64,000 bases of DNA from Calcarisporiella thermophila CBS 279.70 (taxonomy: Eukaryota > Calcarisporiellomycota): contig NW_027192203.1 of NCBI RefSeq assembly GCF_041956535.1, positions 706,315 to 770,314 on the forward strand, written 5' to 3'. The notes under the pieces were generated by a model. The model was not told the origin of the DNA. It was given only the letters and a program-made list of their open reading frames with translations, and did not search any database. This document shows positions 1 through 12,011 of this stretch, piece by piece (the stretch's first letter is position 1; every line of letters starts with the position of its first letter). A program made the translations under genes and the position numbers.

Positions 1-513
1 ATTGGTCCTAGCAAGTCATTTAATTCACTTTTCTCCCGCTCTTCTGTACAGTTATTACTATTGCTTTCTGTTTTGCTTGTTTCTCCACTTTCTTCGTGTA
101 ATAAATAATTTTTTGAAAAGATTCAAAAAATAGTGCAAACGCTACTTATGTCGAATTCATTTCCTAGAATAAAAAGTTGGGGGTGTCTTAATCTCCATAA
201 AGATAAATCTAACAAGATTTTACGGGATTTTAAGAGTCCTAACCGGCAAGCAAATTTTGGACTTACGATTATTCTATTTTTTTATAGGTTTCATAGTTTT
301 TCCTAAGTTTTTAACTGTGAAAATCAAAGTCTTTTAGCAAAGCACATAATTTCTAGAGTTGCGAGATTTCCCAATTTTAATGACAATTTAGCTAATAGCT
401 TTTGTAGACGAATATCTTTAATTATAAAAAGAAAGAAACAGAATTGTACAGAAAAGAAAATTAAGTATACACAAAATAAAGAATGCAGAGAAATGACGAG
501 GAATCAAGGCTAT
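1..513. other. AT-rich spacer downstream of histone H3
   Basis: This stretch is AT-rich with many stops in all frames. I see no gene, RNA or repeat in it. The part next to position 513 should hold the 3' untranslated region of the histone H3 gene, which reads leftwards. Confidence 0.5.
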
Positions 514-1689
<1,176 letters not shown>

Positions 1690-2069
1690 TTTTTTATTTC
1701 TACCTGTAATTCTATTCTCCCCTGCGAGTATATTTTATCCTGTTTTCGAACTGCGTTTTTTTTTTTTTTCGTTTTCGCAATCTGTATCATAAATCTCAAG
1801 TAGATAAAATCGTTATTTTTGAAATCTAAATATTCGATAGTATAAATAAGTTTTCAATCATGCTAAGTTTAAGTCACTAAGAGAAATATGAAGGACAGGA
1901 TAAAATATATGGCATCCAAACCACCGTAAGGATAAGAAAAAAGTATTTAAATCTTATTCAACACAAAAAGTGACAAATTAGCGGTATAATACCCAGCAGC
2001 CATAGAAAAATAGCAAAAGAAAAAATACCATAACAAAAATAAGAATAAAAAAGAGATGTGTATCGAGAA
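1690..2069. other. spacer between convergent H4 and ERV14
   Basis: About 380 AT-rich bases with a T-run near 1757. The stretch must hold the 3' ends of the convergent H4 and cornichon genes. I see no other feature. Confidence 0.5.
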
Positions 2070-2774
2070 TTAGTTCTCTGCAATCAGAGCAAGGATCATT
2101 CTATAAAGATAATAGAAGAAACACTATTTTCAAATAGAATTTGTTAGCCATAGATGCACCAAATCGCTTGGATATTGAATCATATTCACCAGGAGATAAA
2201 ATCCAAGCTTAATAAAGCACTCCTTCTTGTGGGTACCGATTGTTCGGAAGATCTCCGTCGCATCATACATGTGGCGATTTTCTGTAATTCTAATGATGAA
2301 ATCATTTTAGAAAAATTGATCTTAATTCTTCGTTTGAATTAGATGCTCACTTCTTCACATTCCATCCGACTAGTGGCAAGTTGATGAAAGTTGCGAGCCA
2401 GCTACCGCCAAGAAGGAATGACAAGGTGAGAAACGCGTGGGCGGCAGCTTCTGGGATAACGAACTATCGTTGTTTATCGGCAGATGGGGCAATTAGCGGA
2501 GCTCAATAACCAGGATGAAAAGGAAAATCAAAAATACCTGATTTAATTTGTTACATAGATCGATAGGGTTGATGAAATCACATTCTAAATCTGAAAACAT
2601 GATAATCTATATGAAGAGGGTTAAGGATGCCAGCGGATCTATCTGTTTCAATAATTCATCGACCAGGATGCCATTATTAATAGCACGTTAAAAGGATACA
2701 AAAAACACCATAACGAAGAGCAGTACTGCGGCCATTATGACCCCAAAAAGAAATAAAAGAGCTTCCCCACCCAT
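2070..2774 (-). CDS. ERV14: cornichon / Erv14-type ER cargo receptor
   Basis: COPII cargo receptor that helps membrane proteins leave the ER. I rebuilt five exons on the minus strand: 2700-2774, 2538-2606, 2351-2463, 2190-2289 and 2070-2123; phases close and give 136 residues, the family length (yeast Erv14 138). Visible features are a first hydrophobic helix, then the hallmark loop FSDLECDFINPIDLCNKLNQ, a second segment with LTLSFLLGGSW and FINLPLVGWN, the conserved DATEIFRTIGTHKKE loop, and the last helix with YLYRMILALIAEN at the C terminus. The start at 2774 (MGGEALLF) gives an N-terminal helix of the right length. No single exon is long enough to stand out on its own, so the gene is easily missed. 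Confidence 0.93.
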
Positions 2775-3027
2775 CCTTCTTTACTATGCTAGTATAAACG
2801 TAAGAGTTTTGTCTGGCGGACGAATTGCGATCGAAGATAAGCGAAGATAAAAGAGCCAACAAAATAAAGCCTCAAGTGAAAATTGGCATCGTATTGAAAT
2901 ACGTCACATGAATACGTCACACGCAATAGAAGAGCGAACGACAGAGCAATCAAATAAGCACTTCAGAGTTACAACCAAAAGCAAACTTGACAAAATGCAA
3001 AACGAAATACACAAAGCAACTACATAT

Positions 3028-3744
3028 TTAAAGCTCGGATAGCACTTCGTCGATTTTCGGGATCAGCGACTTGATCATTTCCCACTGCTCTAGCTGCAGC
3101 GAGACACCTACGCAAGGCGGCAATATATTAAGATGTGCGCGTTCTAATAGAGGTCGCGAAAGAGTTCAGATGAGAATACCTTTTTTCGAGGGCTTCCATT
3201 CTCCATCTTTACTATCCTCTGTTTTTTTGGGAGGGGCAATAAAGAAAAAAGAGTATAATGAATTAAAAGGTCTAAAATTGATTCCTAGCGATATGCAGTC
3301 AAGGAAACTATAACCATACCCCAAAACTCCCGAATATCCACCATAGCTAAGTGCTTCCACTTACGAACGGTCAAACGCTTCTTCTTGCCCAGCTAAAAGT
3401 GATTTAGTCGATAATAAATGAAATAGAATTGCGTTTGATATCCATTTGGAATACCTCGAAATATCTTTCGCCTTGATCATTGACTAGCATTTCGCCGCTA
3501 GTATTTGACAATTTGGGCTTTTTTGCAGTATCTTTCTCATTCTAATTAATAACAATCCACATGATTAATGTAAATAAAATATTTTGAAGACTAGGCGATT
3601 GGTCTACATTTTCGGTGGTTGGCTGCTATATAAATGCATATAGATTAGCTGGTGAATACCCCACGAGATATAATGGCTTACTATGGAGTCGTCGTCGTCT
3701 GAGTCGACGTACTCTTTCGATACATATTGCTTTCGTTTTGACAT
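3028..3744 (-). CDS. SUB1: transcriptional coactivator Sub1/PC4
   Basis: Small single-stranded-DNA-binding coactivator of RNA polymerase II. Five exons, 3682-3744, 3455-3541, 3320-3392, 3180-3218 and 3028-3107, join in frame to 113 residues. The N terminus is basic then acidic (MSKRKQ, DSDDDD). The PC4 fold follows: RLTVRKWKHLAMVDIREFW, then EWKPSKKGVSLQLEQW, matching the family pattern in which two strands bind DNA and WKPxKKGxSL forms the central turn. The last helix is WEMIKSLIPKIDEVL. All introns have GT-AG ends. The assignment rests on clear motif order, although several exons are under 30 codons. Confidence 0.9.
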
Positions 3745-4498
3745 AACTCGGAGCTTGGAGAATACTAAACGAAGTCGCGCTTTTACCTTGCACGTTTGTT
3801 CTGACCCAATTCACCCAGCCACCATATGAATTAATAGCCCTGTGATAGGAACATATATGGAAATGTTCTTGTCAGGCGAAGTTACAATACGCGTTAAAAT
3901 ACCTGGAAATCATACCGAAAAGTTTGGGTGATATTTGTAATGTGGAAGTGAAGAATCTGCTAGCAATATTCTGACATTATTTAGATTCATTTAATTATAA
4001 CCTTTTTCAAGTGTGCAAACTGTTTCTCCAGAGGATTCCTTCGGTTTATGTGGATAATCAGCTTACGATAGTTTTTTCCGAAAAAGAACAAAATATCATC
4101 AGGGTGCAATGAAAGATAATTAGAGTACGATGGTCTCCTAAATAACGTATCGAATTCTGCCAAGTTTGGAGGTTTTTAAATGGGGATTAAGTCAAGCACC
4201 ACGGTGTGACTATTTGAATTTCCATTCCTCCGCTATTCATCGCGCTGTTGATTCCGAGAATTATACGTTGCGTTTAAACCCACAGTGAGACGCTCATCAA
4301 ATATCCTCCATTCCCCTTCCACCGTATTCCTCAGCAAATTATTGCTCTTTGATTAAGCAAGCTTTAAACTTCCCACGGTGTACTAGTCAGCTTGCATCTT
4401 CACATGCGATTATTTACACCACTGTCATCAATCAATCTCAAGTAATGCTGAGTGCAATTAGCACAAAAGAGAAATATATTCAATAAATAACTTTACAA
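3745..4498. other. spacer with a possible unrecognised minus-strand gene
   Basis: Between SUB1 and ETFRF1 the minus strand holds open blocks flanked by splice-like signals. One begins at an ATG at 4240. A second, about 4002-4139, encodes a run containing PSYSNYLSLHPDD and FFFGKNYRKLIIHINRR. A further one lies near 3900-3970, and another near 3800 contains INSYGGWVNWVRT. I could not find one chain in which all phases and intron lengths are convincing (one intron would be only about 31 bp), and I recognise no family. The plus strand is also open for about 40 codons at 3993-4110. The stretch is unresolved and may be non-coding. Confidence 0.25.
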
Positions 4499-4827
4499 TC
4501 AATCATAATAGCGTTGCTTCATAGCGCGGTATTTTCTCAGGGAGTACATCGCTTCCAGCTCTGGTTGCGAAGAAAAAAGCAATTATTCAATTAGCATTTA
4601 CACGGGGTATCCTCCAATCTCGTACTCCACCTACCCTTTTTTATATACTCCCCAAACGCCAAACCTTTCTTAATTTCAGCCTCGTCGGTAATGTTCCTTT
4701 TTTTCATAAATGCATCCTTTAAACGCGGCCGGAAATAGGACTCATAGCCCAGTGGATATTCACGACCTAAGTGCACAAGATCTTTATAGAGGCGAATTAC
4801 TTGTCCTCTGAGCTCTGCTTTCGACAT
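4499..4827 (-). CDS. LYR-motif protein, ETF regulatory factor (LYRM5/ETFRF1)
   Basis: Small mitochondrial LYR protein. The animal relative (ETFRF1/LYRM5) binds electron-transfer flavoprotein and strips its FAD, damping electron flow from fatty-acid and amino-acid oxidation. Exon 1 is 4635-4827 and exon 2 4499-4560; the joined product is 84 residues, close to the human protein. The LYR motif appears as IRLYKDLVHLGREYP, followed by YFRPRLKDAF and, across the splice, YIKKELEAMYSLRKYRAMKQRYY. That C-terminal block is nearly the same as in LYRM5 and distinguishes it from other LYR proteins. If exon 1 were read through the donor, the protein would lose this block, so the intron is well supported. 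Mitochondrial location is inferred from the family. Confidence 0.92.
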
Positions 4828-5139
4828 CGTTACATAGTTCTTTTCTTCCGGGCCATATTTTATTCTATTTGCTGCGCCTCATGCCGATCGAAGAACGCGC
4901 GCGGTGGCAAAAATTATGTGAAATAGTGGTGCAGTTAGAGAGGTGTTATTCCCCCCTCCTCAAATAGAAACCCTATAACATACCTGGCATTTTCATTCTA
5001 TAATTCTCTCTTATCCATCAGCCATTTAACGATATATTATTGTCACCATTTGTATATCCATAGTGTTCGTACTCTTTTCCATCTTTTATTCATTCTGCCC
5101 CTTCATCTCCCGTTGTATTTTGATATATATTCCCGGACA
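4828..5139. promoter_or_regulatory. divergent promoter spacer, ETFRF1 / STRA6-like gene
   Basis: About 310 bp separate two divergent start codons. The sequence is AT-rich with pyrimidine tracts near 5060-5110 on the plus strand and a TGATATATATTCC run near 5121. I see no clear TATA box or known operator. Confidence 0.4.
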
Positions 5140-8100
5140 ATGTTCCATTGTATAAAGCTCAATAGGAGACCAAAGCCGCCCACGTTATTAATATGGGCCG
5201 TCCTTCTGATCTTGTTATATGCCAATGCAGTGAATGCCTGTAAGCGTTCTGAAATTGCTCAATTGACTTCTCTTCAAATGAATTAACTGTTTCACTAATT
5301 CCTAATTTATGCAAACAATAGCACAATTTGAAATTCAATGTCAAATGGTTCTCAGCGGGTAAGTGCCCGATCCGCTCTTCTATCACGTTAAAATAAATGC
5401 CCTCTAATTTTTTTATAGACATGAAAATATCTTCCTGGATGGCGAGTGCCTTTTGGCAAGAAATGTTTGGAGGAATTCCGAAAACTGGCAAATTGTACTC
5501 TACAATCAGTCCGAATATAATGTGATACGCAATTCAATTACCGAAGGTTTTTAGTCACTCCTGCCTGCCTATTTTCCGTGGATTGATTTTATTGAGCTGT
5601 CTTCGTTTATTAGGTCGCATTTTGCGGCCTCCCGCCTGCATGCCAAAATATAATGTCGCCAACTGGCTGAACCAGACGAGTCGAGAGATATTCTACCCAC
5701 TGCAGCAAACAATCAATATCTCACCCTCGGATGTTTGGTATGTAGACGAGAAAGCCGCTGTAAGTATCGCTCTGTGTTGGGCTGTATCAAAACATTTCCC
5801 ATAATACACGTATTTCTCTACTCCTTAGACGCTCACCACCTACGTGTCCTATCAAGTATTCATCGAGAACTTTATCACCGCAGCGCCTCCTCAATTTTAC
5901 CTCGAGGCGGTATTTCGAGCTGCCTCCGGAATGGAGCTTTCACGCACTTCATCGGAAATTGTAGCCGCCGTTAGCGGGTTAGCTGAGTATCTGGACGTGA
6001 TGGGGCTCAATCAGATTGGCTCCGGGACGTATGCCTGGCGAAATATAGCCATTCCACGGGGGACAAGGAATGTTGATTTTATCCTATGGAGCTACGGGGG
6101 CGGCGTGATAGGATACGATGAAATATTCGGGGTGATGCATATAGATGGGGGGACAACGAGAACGGTGGAGAAACTTAATTTAGGTAAATTGTTGGCCTAT
6201 GGTATCCCGTGTGCCTTCACCGAGTGATTTCATCTTCTTTCTTAGCGGAAAAGGTCGCGTTTTGGATTGTTAGTGCGCAGACATTGATCATCCCCTTGCT
6301 GCTCTACTTTTGGACGAAGCGTGTCCTCAGAATTGATTTCCCAGCGTATTATTACCGAGCTTGGAGTCTTCAACCAGAACGTTCCTTGTAACTATTTCTT
6401 TTCTTTTTCTAACCACTAGCCCTATCGATTTTTCTGCCCGCCAACCTCACTATGGGTTTCTGCTTACGCTCTTCTCCTCGCTTTCCCTGTTCCTGTTCCT
6501 TGATGCCTGGGCCGTCATCACCTACGACCAAAATAGCATCGTTCTCTCCAATCTTTTCCCAAAAATCTTGGAAACCTTGCGCCTTCCGCTGGTCTTCATG
6601 TACCACGGAGCCCTCTTCTACCCGATCTTGCTGTGTTACCAGCTTGCCCATGCGACACGAGTCGCCGGGGCCATGGGGGCAATAGCGTGTCTCTTCCTTC
6701 TGGTACATGCCATCCTACAGCATATTCCGAATGTAATCTCGGTCCGGCGCGTTTTGTTTGGGACCACGGTGTTGGTGCAAATGCCAGGCTATGTGTCCCA
6801 GATCATCCTTGCTCTTTATTTTGTGCGAAGAGTATTCGATGCGCCGTCGCTAGAGAAGCATCGAAAGTGGCTGGTGCTGGCAGAGATGGAGGAGTTGTAT
6901 GTGAAGCTGCTCTTCGCAAAAAACAAGCAGATGGAGGAGGAAACGCGACCCCTGACGGCATGGGAGCGAATCTGGCTATTCATCACATGCCGAGGATGGA
7001 GGAAAAACAGGGTCATGCCGGCAAAAAAGCCAAAGAGAAAATGGCACGAGCGGCTATGCAATACGCTGGGAATGCGGCAAGATATTAGGTGAACAATGGA
7101 GACTCTTTTTCACCATAAAATATCCAAATCAGCTGAGCGCCTATCCTCTCCCCATAGAATCCCGTTCTCCGTGATGGCCATGCTCATTATGAACATCATC
7201 ATGATGTATCAAGTGATCCTGTACTTTATTCGCCAAGCATTCCTCAATCTCGGCTCCTCTATCGCGTGTAATCTCGTAAGTCTTGCTGTCGTCTCGAATC
7301 ACGCTTCCGACCCTATCCGCCTGGCGCGTGAAGTATACATCGCGCTTGTGACGAACATGCTGGTCTCGTGTATTGGAGGGGGAATTGGTAAGCTATAATA
7401 TCCGCTCTTGCGTCATTATCTTGGATAGAATCGAAACTAAATTCTGTGGTATGGCTGCATCGTATATGATGATATAAAAAAAAACCTCCAAAGCATGCAT
7501 CCATTTCGCGACACTAATCATTCGACGGTATACCAAGGATATCCTCCTAATCCGGGGTGGAAATTATCACCTCTTCGTCGGCAAGAAGAAGCACAACCGT
7601 ATCTCGCTCAATGACAGCATCGGGTTCGTAGGAATAGGGGTGGGATTCGGCCTCTTTGGGTGCTTTCTCCTGATCGCCGAGCTTTTCCTCATCGGGTCCA
7701 TGATTATTGCCATTCACTATGTCCACCGATTACGCTCCGCCTTCATCCACCACGTCCTTCAAGGCACCCTGTTCTGGAGTATTGTGATCGCATACTTTGT
7801 GTATTATGTGCAGCGGTTCATCACGCACTATTTTTTCGAAGAACGAGAAGCCCGATTCTGTATAAAAAGAAGAGGCGTCTTTTTCCATTACTCTTATTTT
7901 ATGACCTTTGCAGACTTCAGCATTGGGCTGACAAGCTATATTTTCAGATTTGCACAGGTCCTCTCCCATCCTGCCCCCCCTCCTTCCTTACACTGTCTTA
8001 TTGATATTAACCCTCTCGGCCTTCACTCTAGGCTATTTTGAACGGCCCCTTCTTCTCCACCCGCCCAGATCGCAACCTCGAACGCTGGGACGCTCGCAAT

Positions 8101-8741
8101 GAAGATCGAGGATTTCGGGCCTATCTCGGGGTGCTGCTCCTAGATCACCACATCAACAATCCCATTCTCCTTACCTTTTGTGAAATCCTCCTCCAAAAAC
8201 TGCCCTCGAGCTCGGCCTCTTCTTCCCCCAATATGAGCGCCATGACCACAGATAAATCGGGGAGAACCACCATGGTAGGGGGAGATGCCGAGGAAGAGGA
8301 AAGTATCGCGTACGCGAAAGGATATGCCGATCCCTTGGGGATAAATGAGAAGGAGCTCCTGAGAGAGAGGGAATTGAGACGAAAGTGGGCGAGAAATCGG
8401 TGGTTTGTCGCCTTCACCCTGATATTTAACCCCTCGGTAAAATCTACTTTGACCAAAAATGCGAAAAATGACCTAACCCCTTACTCTCCTTTCCCCACCC
8501 TCCTCATCTACAGCTGCGCAAAAACCGTTGGCAACTCTGCTCTGCAGAGGAGCTCTACGACGTCTACACCGAATTGCACACGCCCCGCAGCTTCGTCAGC
8601 TCCGATACCCCGCCCGACCCATCCTTGACGCCCACCTTTGCGCCTGCATCTCCCTTAGAGCCCATCGCGCCATCTAATCCAAGAGCGAGGCTCTACCTCC
8701 GTCCGACGAGAATCCGCAACCCGTCAACGGGGTTCATTTGA
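5140..8741 (+). CDS. STRA6-like (RBP receptor family) multi-pass membrane protein
   Basis: Eleven exons (5140-5239, 5322-5358, 5419-5546, 5614-5759, 5829-6183, 6246-6387, 6420-7088, 7158-7387, 7494-7957, 8032-8436, 8514-8741) keep frame throughout and give 967 residues. An N-terminal signal peptide (residues 1 to about 33) leads into an extracellular region of about 250 residues. About nine hydrophobic segments follow, with a charged loop after MPGYVSQIILALYF. The C-terminal part matches the pattern of animal STRA6, the retinol-binding-protein receptor: the DRGFRAY...NNPILLTFCEILLQ segment and RNRWFVAFTLIFNPS align with STRA6 DPGYYTY...HPAMTAFCSLLLQ and RARWGLAYTLLHNPT. The segment YHGALFYPILLCYQLA also resembles the STRA6 pore region. 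The ligand is unknown. The large extracellular N-terminal domain is an addition to the animal protein (about 670 residues). Confidence 0.8.
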
Positions 8742-8980
8742 ATCCCCTCTAGAGGAGTTGGGGGGGCTCACCCCCTTGTCTCTCTTTATTTTAGGCCGCA
8801 CTAAGGCCTTCAGTAGTTGATTTATTGGAGAGGGGAGGGAAGGAAGAAGTAAAAGAGAAGGGAAAACGAAGAGAAACAACAAATAACATCTACATTACAA
8901 TAAATTAGCATTAACCATGATACCATTGCACAAATACCCTCATGCAAACCTATCATACAAAGTATCTATAAAGAATGCTC

Positions 8981-11900
8981 TCATACAAAATCACTTTCTA
9001 GTGAGAAGAGCTCCGGGCTGCTTCGATTCCTCCTTGGAAGCCGCCGCTCCTCTTTAACCCCCAGCCACTGGTTGAACACGGTCTCCTTCTTGGGGCACTC
9101 CTCCACATACATCTCGGCCGCCCACTCTACCGAGCCGCCCTTTCGTCGAGGATGACCCCCCTCACTCAGCTCCTCCAACTGAGTCATATAGATGTTCCTT
9201 AGTCCCTTTCCTTTGGACTTCTTTGAGGAGGAGGTCCCCGCCGTACTCACTCCTCCATTCGCGCCCTCCACCTTGACCACGCTCTTGAAGCTCGGGGGTG
9301 GCGTCAAGTGCAGCTCAAAGTTGACCGCCTTCCCACCATTTTCGTTGAAAATGGGATGGAGGGGCGGCGGCGGCAATAGCGAGGGGGCGGAAGCATGGGG
9401 CGGTGTCACCACTCCATCCTTCCTGCGCCCATTTTGGGGGTGGACGTGGGGTGGAGGTATGTAGCTGAATTGCTCCTGCTTGGGTGTGGTGGGGGCCGAC
9501 TTGGACGCCAGCGAGCTAGCAGTCAAAGCTTGGGACTCTGACAGGCTGGCTTGAGAGTGAAGCGAGCGCTCTTCTGAGAGCCGCTTACGGCGCAGACGGT
9601 GCAGAATGGAATCGATCGTGAGTTCGATTTTACAATGGTTTTGGATGATGGATATTTCTGCAAAAGTAATCAAAAAAAAGGGAGGGGGGAGGCTCAATTA
9701 AACCAGAGGTTAAGGGGGAAGGTGAAGACATAAGAGGACTTACTCGGTCGAGTCGCCTTATCCCCACGTATGAAAGCATTCATAAGAAATTGGCGCGATG
9801 GATTCTCTGCGATTTTTAGGAAATCTGCATATGGAATATCGGGTAATATGGTGATGTCTCCAGAATATCGTTGGGAAACTATGTCCTGTGCACGCTTTAA
9901 CAGTGACGGCATGACGCCGAGTTCGAGTAGCTGGTAAAGCCGGTGTTCAAGTTCTGAACGGGCAAGTTTAAGAGCCAATCCAGCATATTTGTCGAAAGTG
10001 GAGGTGACAAAGCGAGGCTGAATAAATGGGATAACGTAGGGGTTCACTGCACAAGAGGAAAGGTTTCATGAATTACTGATGCGTCTAACACATACACACA
10101 AACGTACCTTGGCACACAATAAAATGGTTTACTCCAAAAAGCTCGGCCAGCTTATTCATCGGTAAATCTCTGGATAGCAAAGTGATATATTAGACTACAA
10201 GGATACATATCCAACTAGTTGAGTGAGCATGTTACCCCTCGATGGTCCCATCGATCCAGCGTTGATCTATCCATAGAAAAGAGGGTTAGATCTCTATGAA
10301 CACAGTGGGATGCCAATGACAAATGAGCAAACCTCCAGGATTCCAAGGAACCACCTTCCCGTTTTTATCTTTCGCCCAGATAGTCGAGGGCTGAAACAAT
10401 AGAGGTACCGCACAAGAGGCCGCACTACATATATGTAAAAAGTTCAAGAAAAAATGAATCAGTAAAAAAACTCCCGTGCTCAGGAGGGTGTGGCGGTTGA
10501 GCGTGGACTTACACGGCCGACCAGATGAGCTAAGAGGTGTCGAAAGAGAGATTAGTTTTCCACAGCTTACTTGCTCTATCCACAGTTTGCAAGATACATA
10601 CCACGTTGGGCGCTGTAAGATAGTTCAGTAATCGGGGCATCTCATATACAGTGCCAGAACTCACGGTGATATTAAGGACACAAGAAGTACGATTGAAGGC
10701 CTCCTGAAAAGTTATCTCACCAATATTCTCCTTGAGGCACTCGATGAGGAACTGTGTATCGAAGAGTACGCCTACAACAAAAGGTTTAGCCGAGGTGAGC
10801 AGGACTAGCCGCGAGCAGAAAAAAAAGAGAAAATTACCTTGTTTAACAAAACGTGAGAGGCGATAAAAAACTGACTCGGGTTGGTCATCGCGATCAAAGG
10901 CGGTCTTTGAAACAAGAAACGAGGGTTAAAGAGGATCCTTTCTTAAGCTTGCCAAAAAAAGTAAGACGACGAGCTTACAAAGTTATAATTTAGGACTTGT
11001 TCAAAAGAGGTGGGGATTTCTTCTTTCGGCTTGGATGCCACGATGGCGGCAATGATCCCGCCACCCGAGGAGCCAGATATAATGCGTGGCAGGAGATCAT
11101 TTTCGTACAAACATTTGATGACGCCGATATGATGCATGACTATATTGTAGGGGAGTGAGGGGATGAGACAGAAGGCTTAGCTTTAGCCGGATGCTTACCT
11201 AAAGCCGCCCCACCACTTAGCAGCAGTGCGGTGCGTCCAAAGCTCATTCTAATATTCGTGAAGATCTCATACTTCTGTGTTGTAGTGAATTCATCGCATT
11301 CCAAATCGCAGACGATATTCAGTGTTTCGACCACCTCGTTGATATAGTCTTCGATTAACTTCTTTGTTCCAATGTGGGCATGCTCATAAAGCTATGGAGA
11401 GACAGCGATAAGTGTGGGTACAAAGGATCACAAGGTTGAATTCCCCATATAGTTACACTAGGATTTCCCATATCGCCCAATTTACGGGTGAGCGAGGTTC
11501 GGATAGCGAACATCATGGAGCCCAAATCGCCCTTTTCTCGAGCTTTGCGAAGCTGGGAGAGTCGATTCTGGATGAGCTCATAATCGTAGTCGGGTGATAC
11601 GGGATCAAGTTTCCATTGATTCAGACCTAGGGTCAGGGAGAGAAGAAGATCAATAATGTGCTGAGTCATGCAATGGGGGATAGCCTAATGACCTTGAAGC
11701 TCATCAAGTTTCATGGCCGCCTCTGCCCACTCCTTGTAGGTAGTCGCCGACTCCATTGCGCTGCGATACTGATACTCGAGTGAATAGGGGGATATTTTCT
11801 CCAAGGTTTTCTACCAACAAGTGAAAGAGATTAGGCCCCGCTCCATCCAATGAACTCATCATCAAGGGTGGCTACGTACCTTCCACAGGAGATATCCCGC

Positions 11901-12011
11901 ATTTCTCATTCTTTCTGTGATCGAAGGTTTCGATGGGATCGATATAGGATCGAAGCGATAGAACGAGCAGGGGCTCACCATCTGCGTCTCTTTCTCCTCT
12001 TGCGAATTCAT
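8981..12011 (-). CDS. patatin-domain triacylglycerol lipase (TGL3/4/5-SDP1 type)
   Basis: Lipase of lipid droplets that starts breakdown of stored triacylglycerol. About 13 exons on the minus strand. The N-terminal DUF3336 region shows YKEWAEAAMKLDELQ and RLSQLRKAREKGD...RKLGDMGNP, then HIGTKKLIEDYINEV. The patatin domain follows: the oxyanion segment LLLSGGAAL, the nucleophile elbow SGSSGGGIIAAIVA (GxSxG), and the catalytic-Asp segment RWIDGTIEGDLPM followed by LAELFGVNHFIVCQVNPYV. The C-terminal exon (8981-9680) is Ser/Pro-rich and probably disordered. Across one splice the third Gly of the usual GGxxxG oxyanion motif reads Val. The start at 12011 is tentative; further open reading lies upstream to about 12351. 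Confidence 0.9.

Noticed and set aside
6633-7088. 151-codon frame overlapping the STRA6-like gene
   Set aside because: It is an alternate frame of exon 7, whose own frame joins correctly to ten other exons.
9192-9464. Gly-rich plus-strand frame
   Set aside because: It is antisense to the Pro-rich C-terminal exon of the lipase; Pro codons read as Gly on the other strand.
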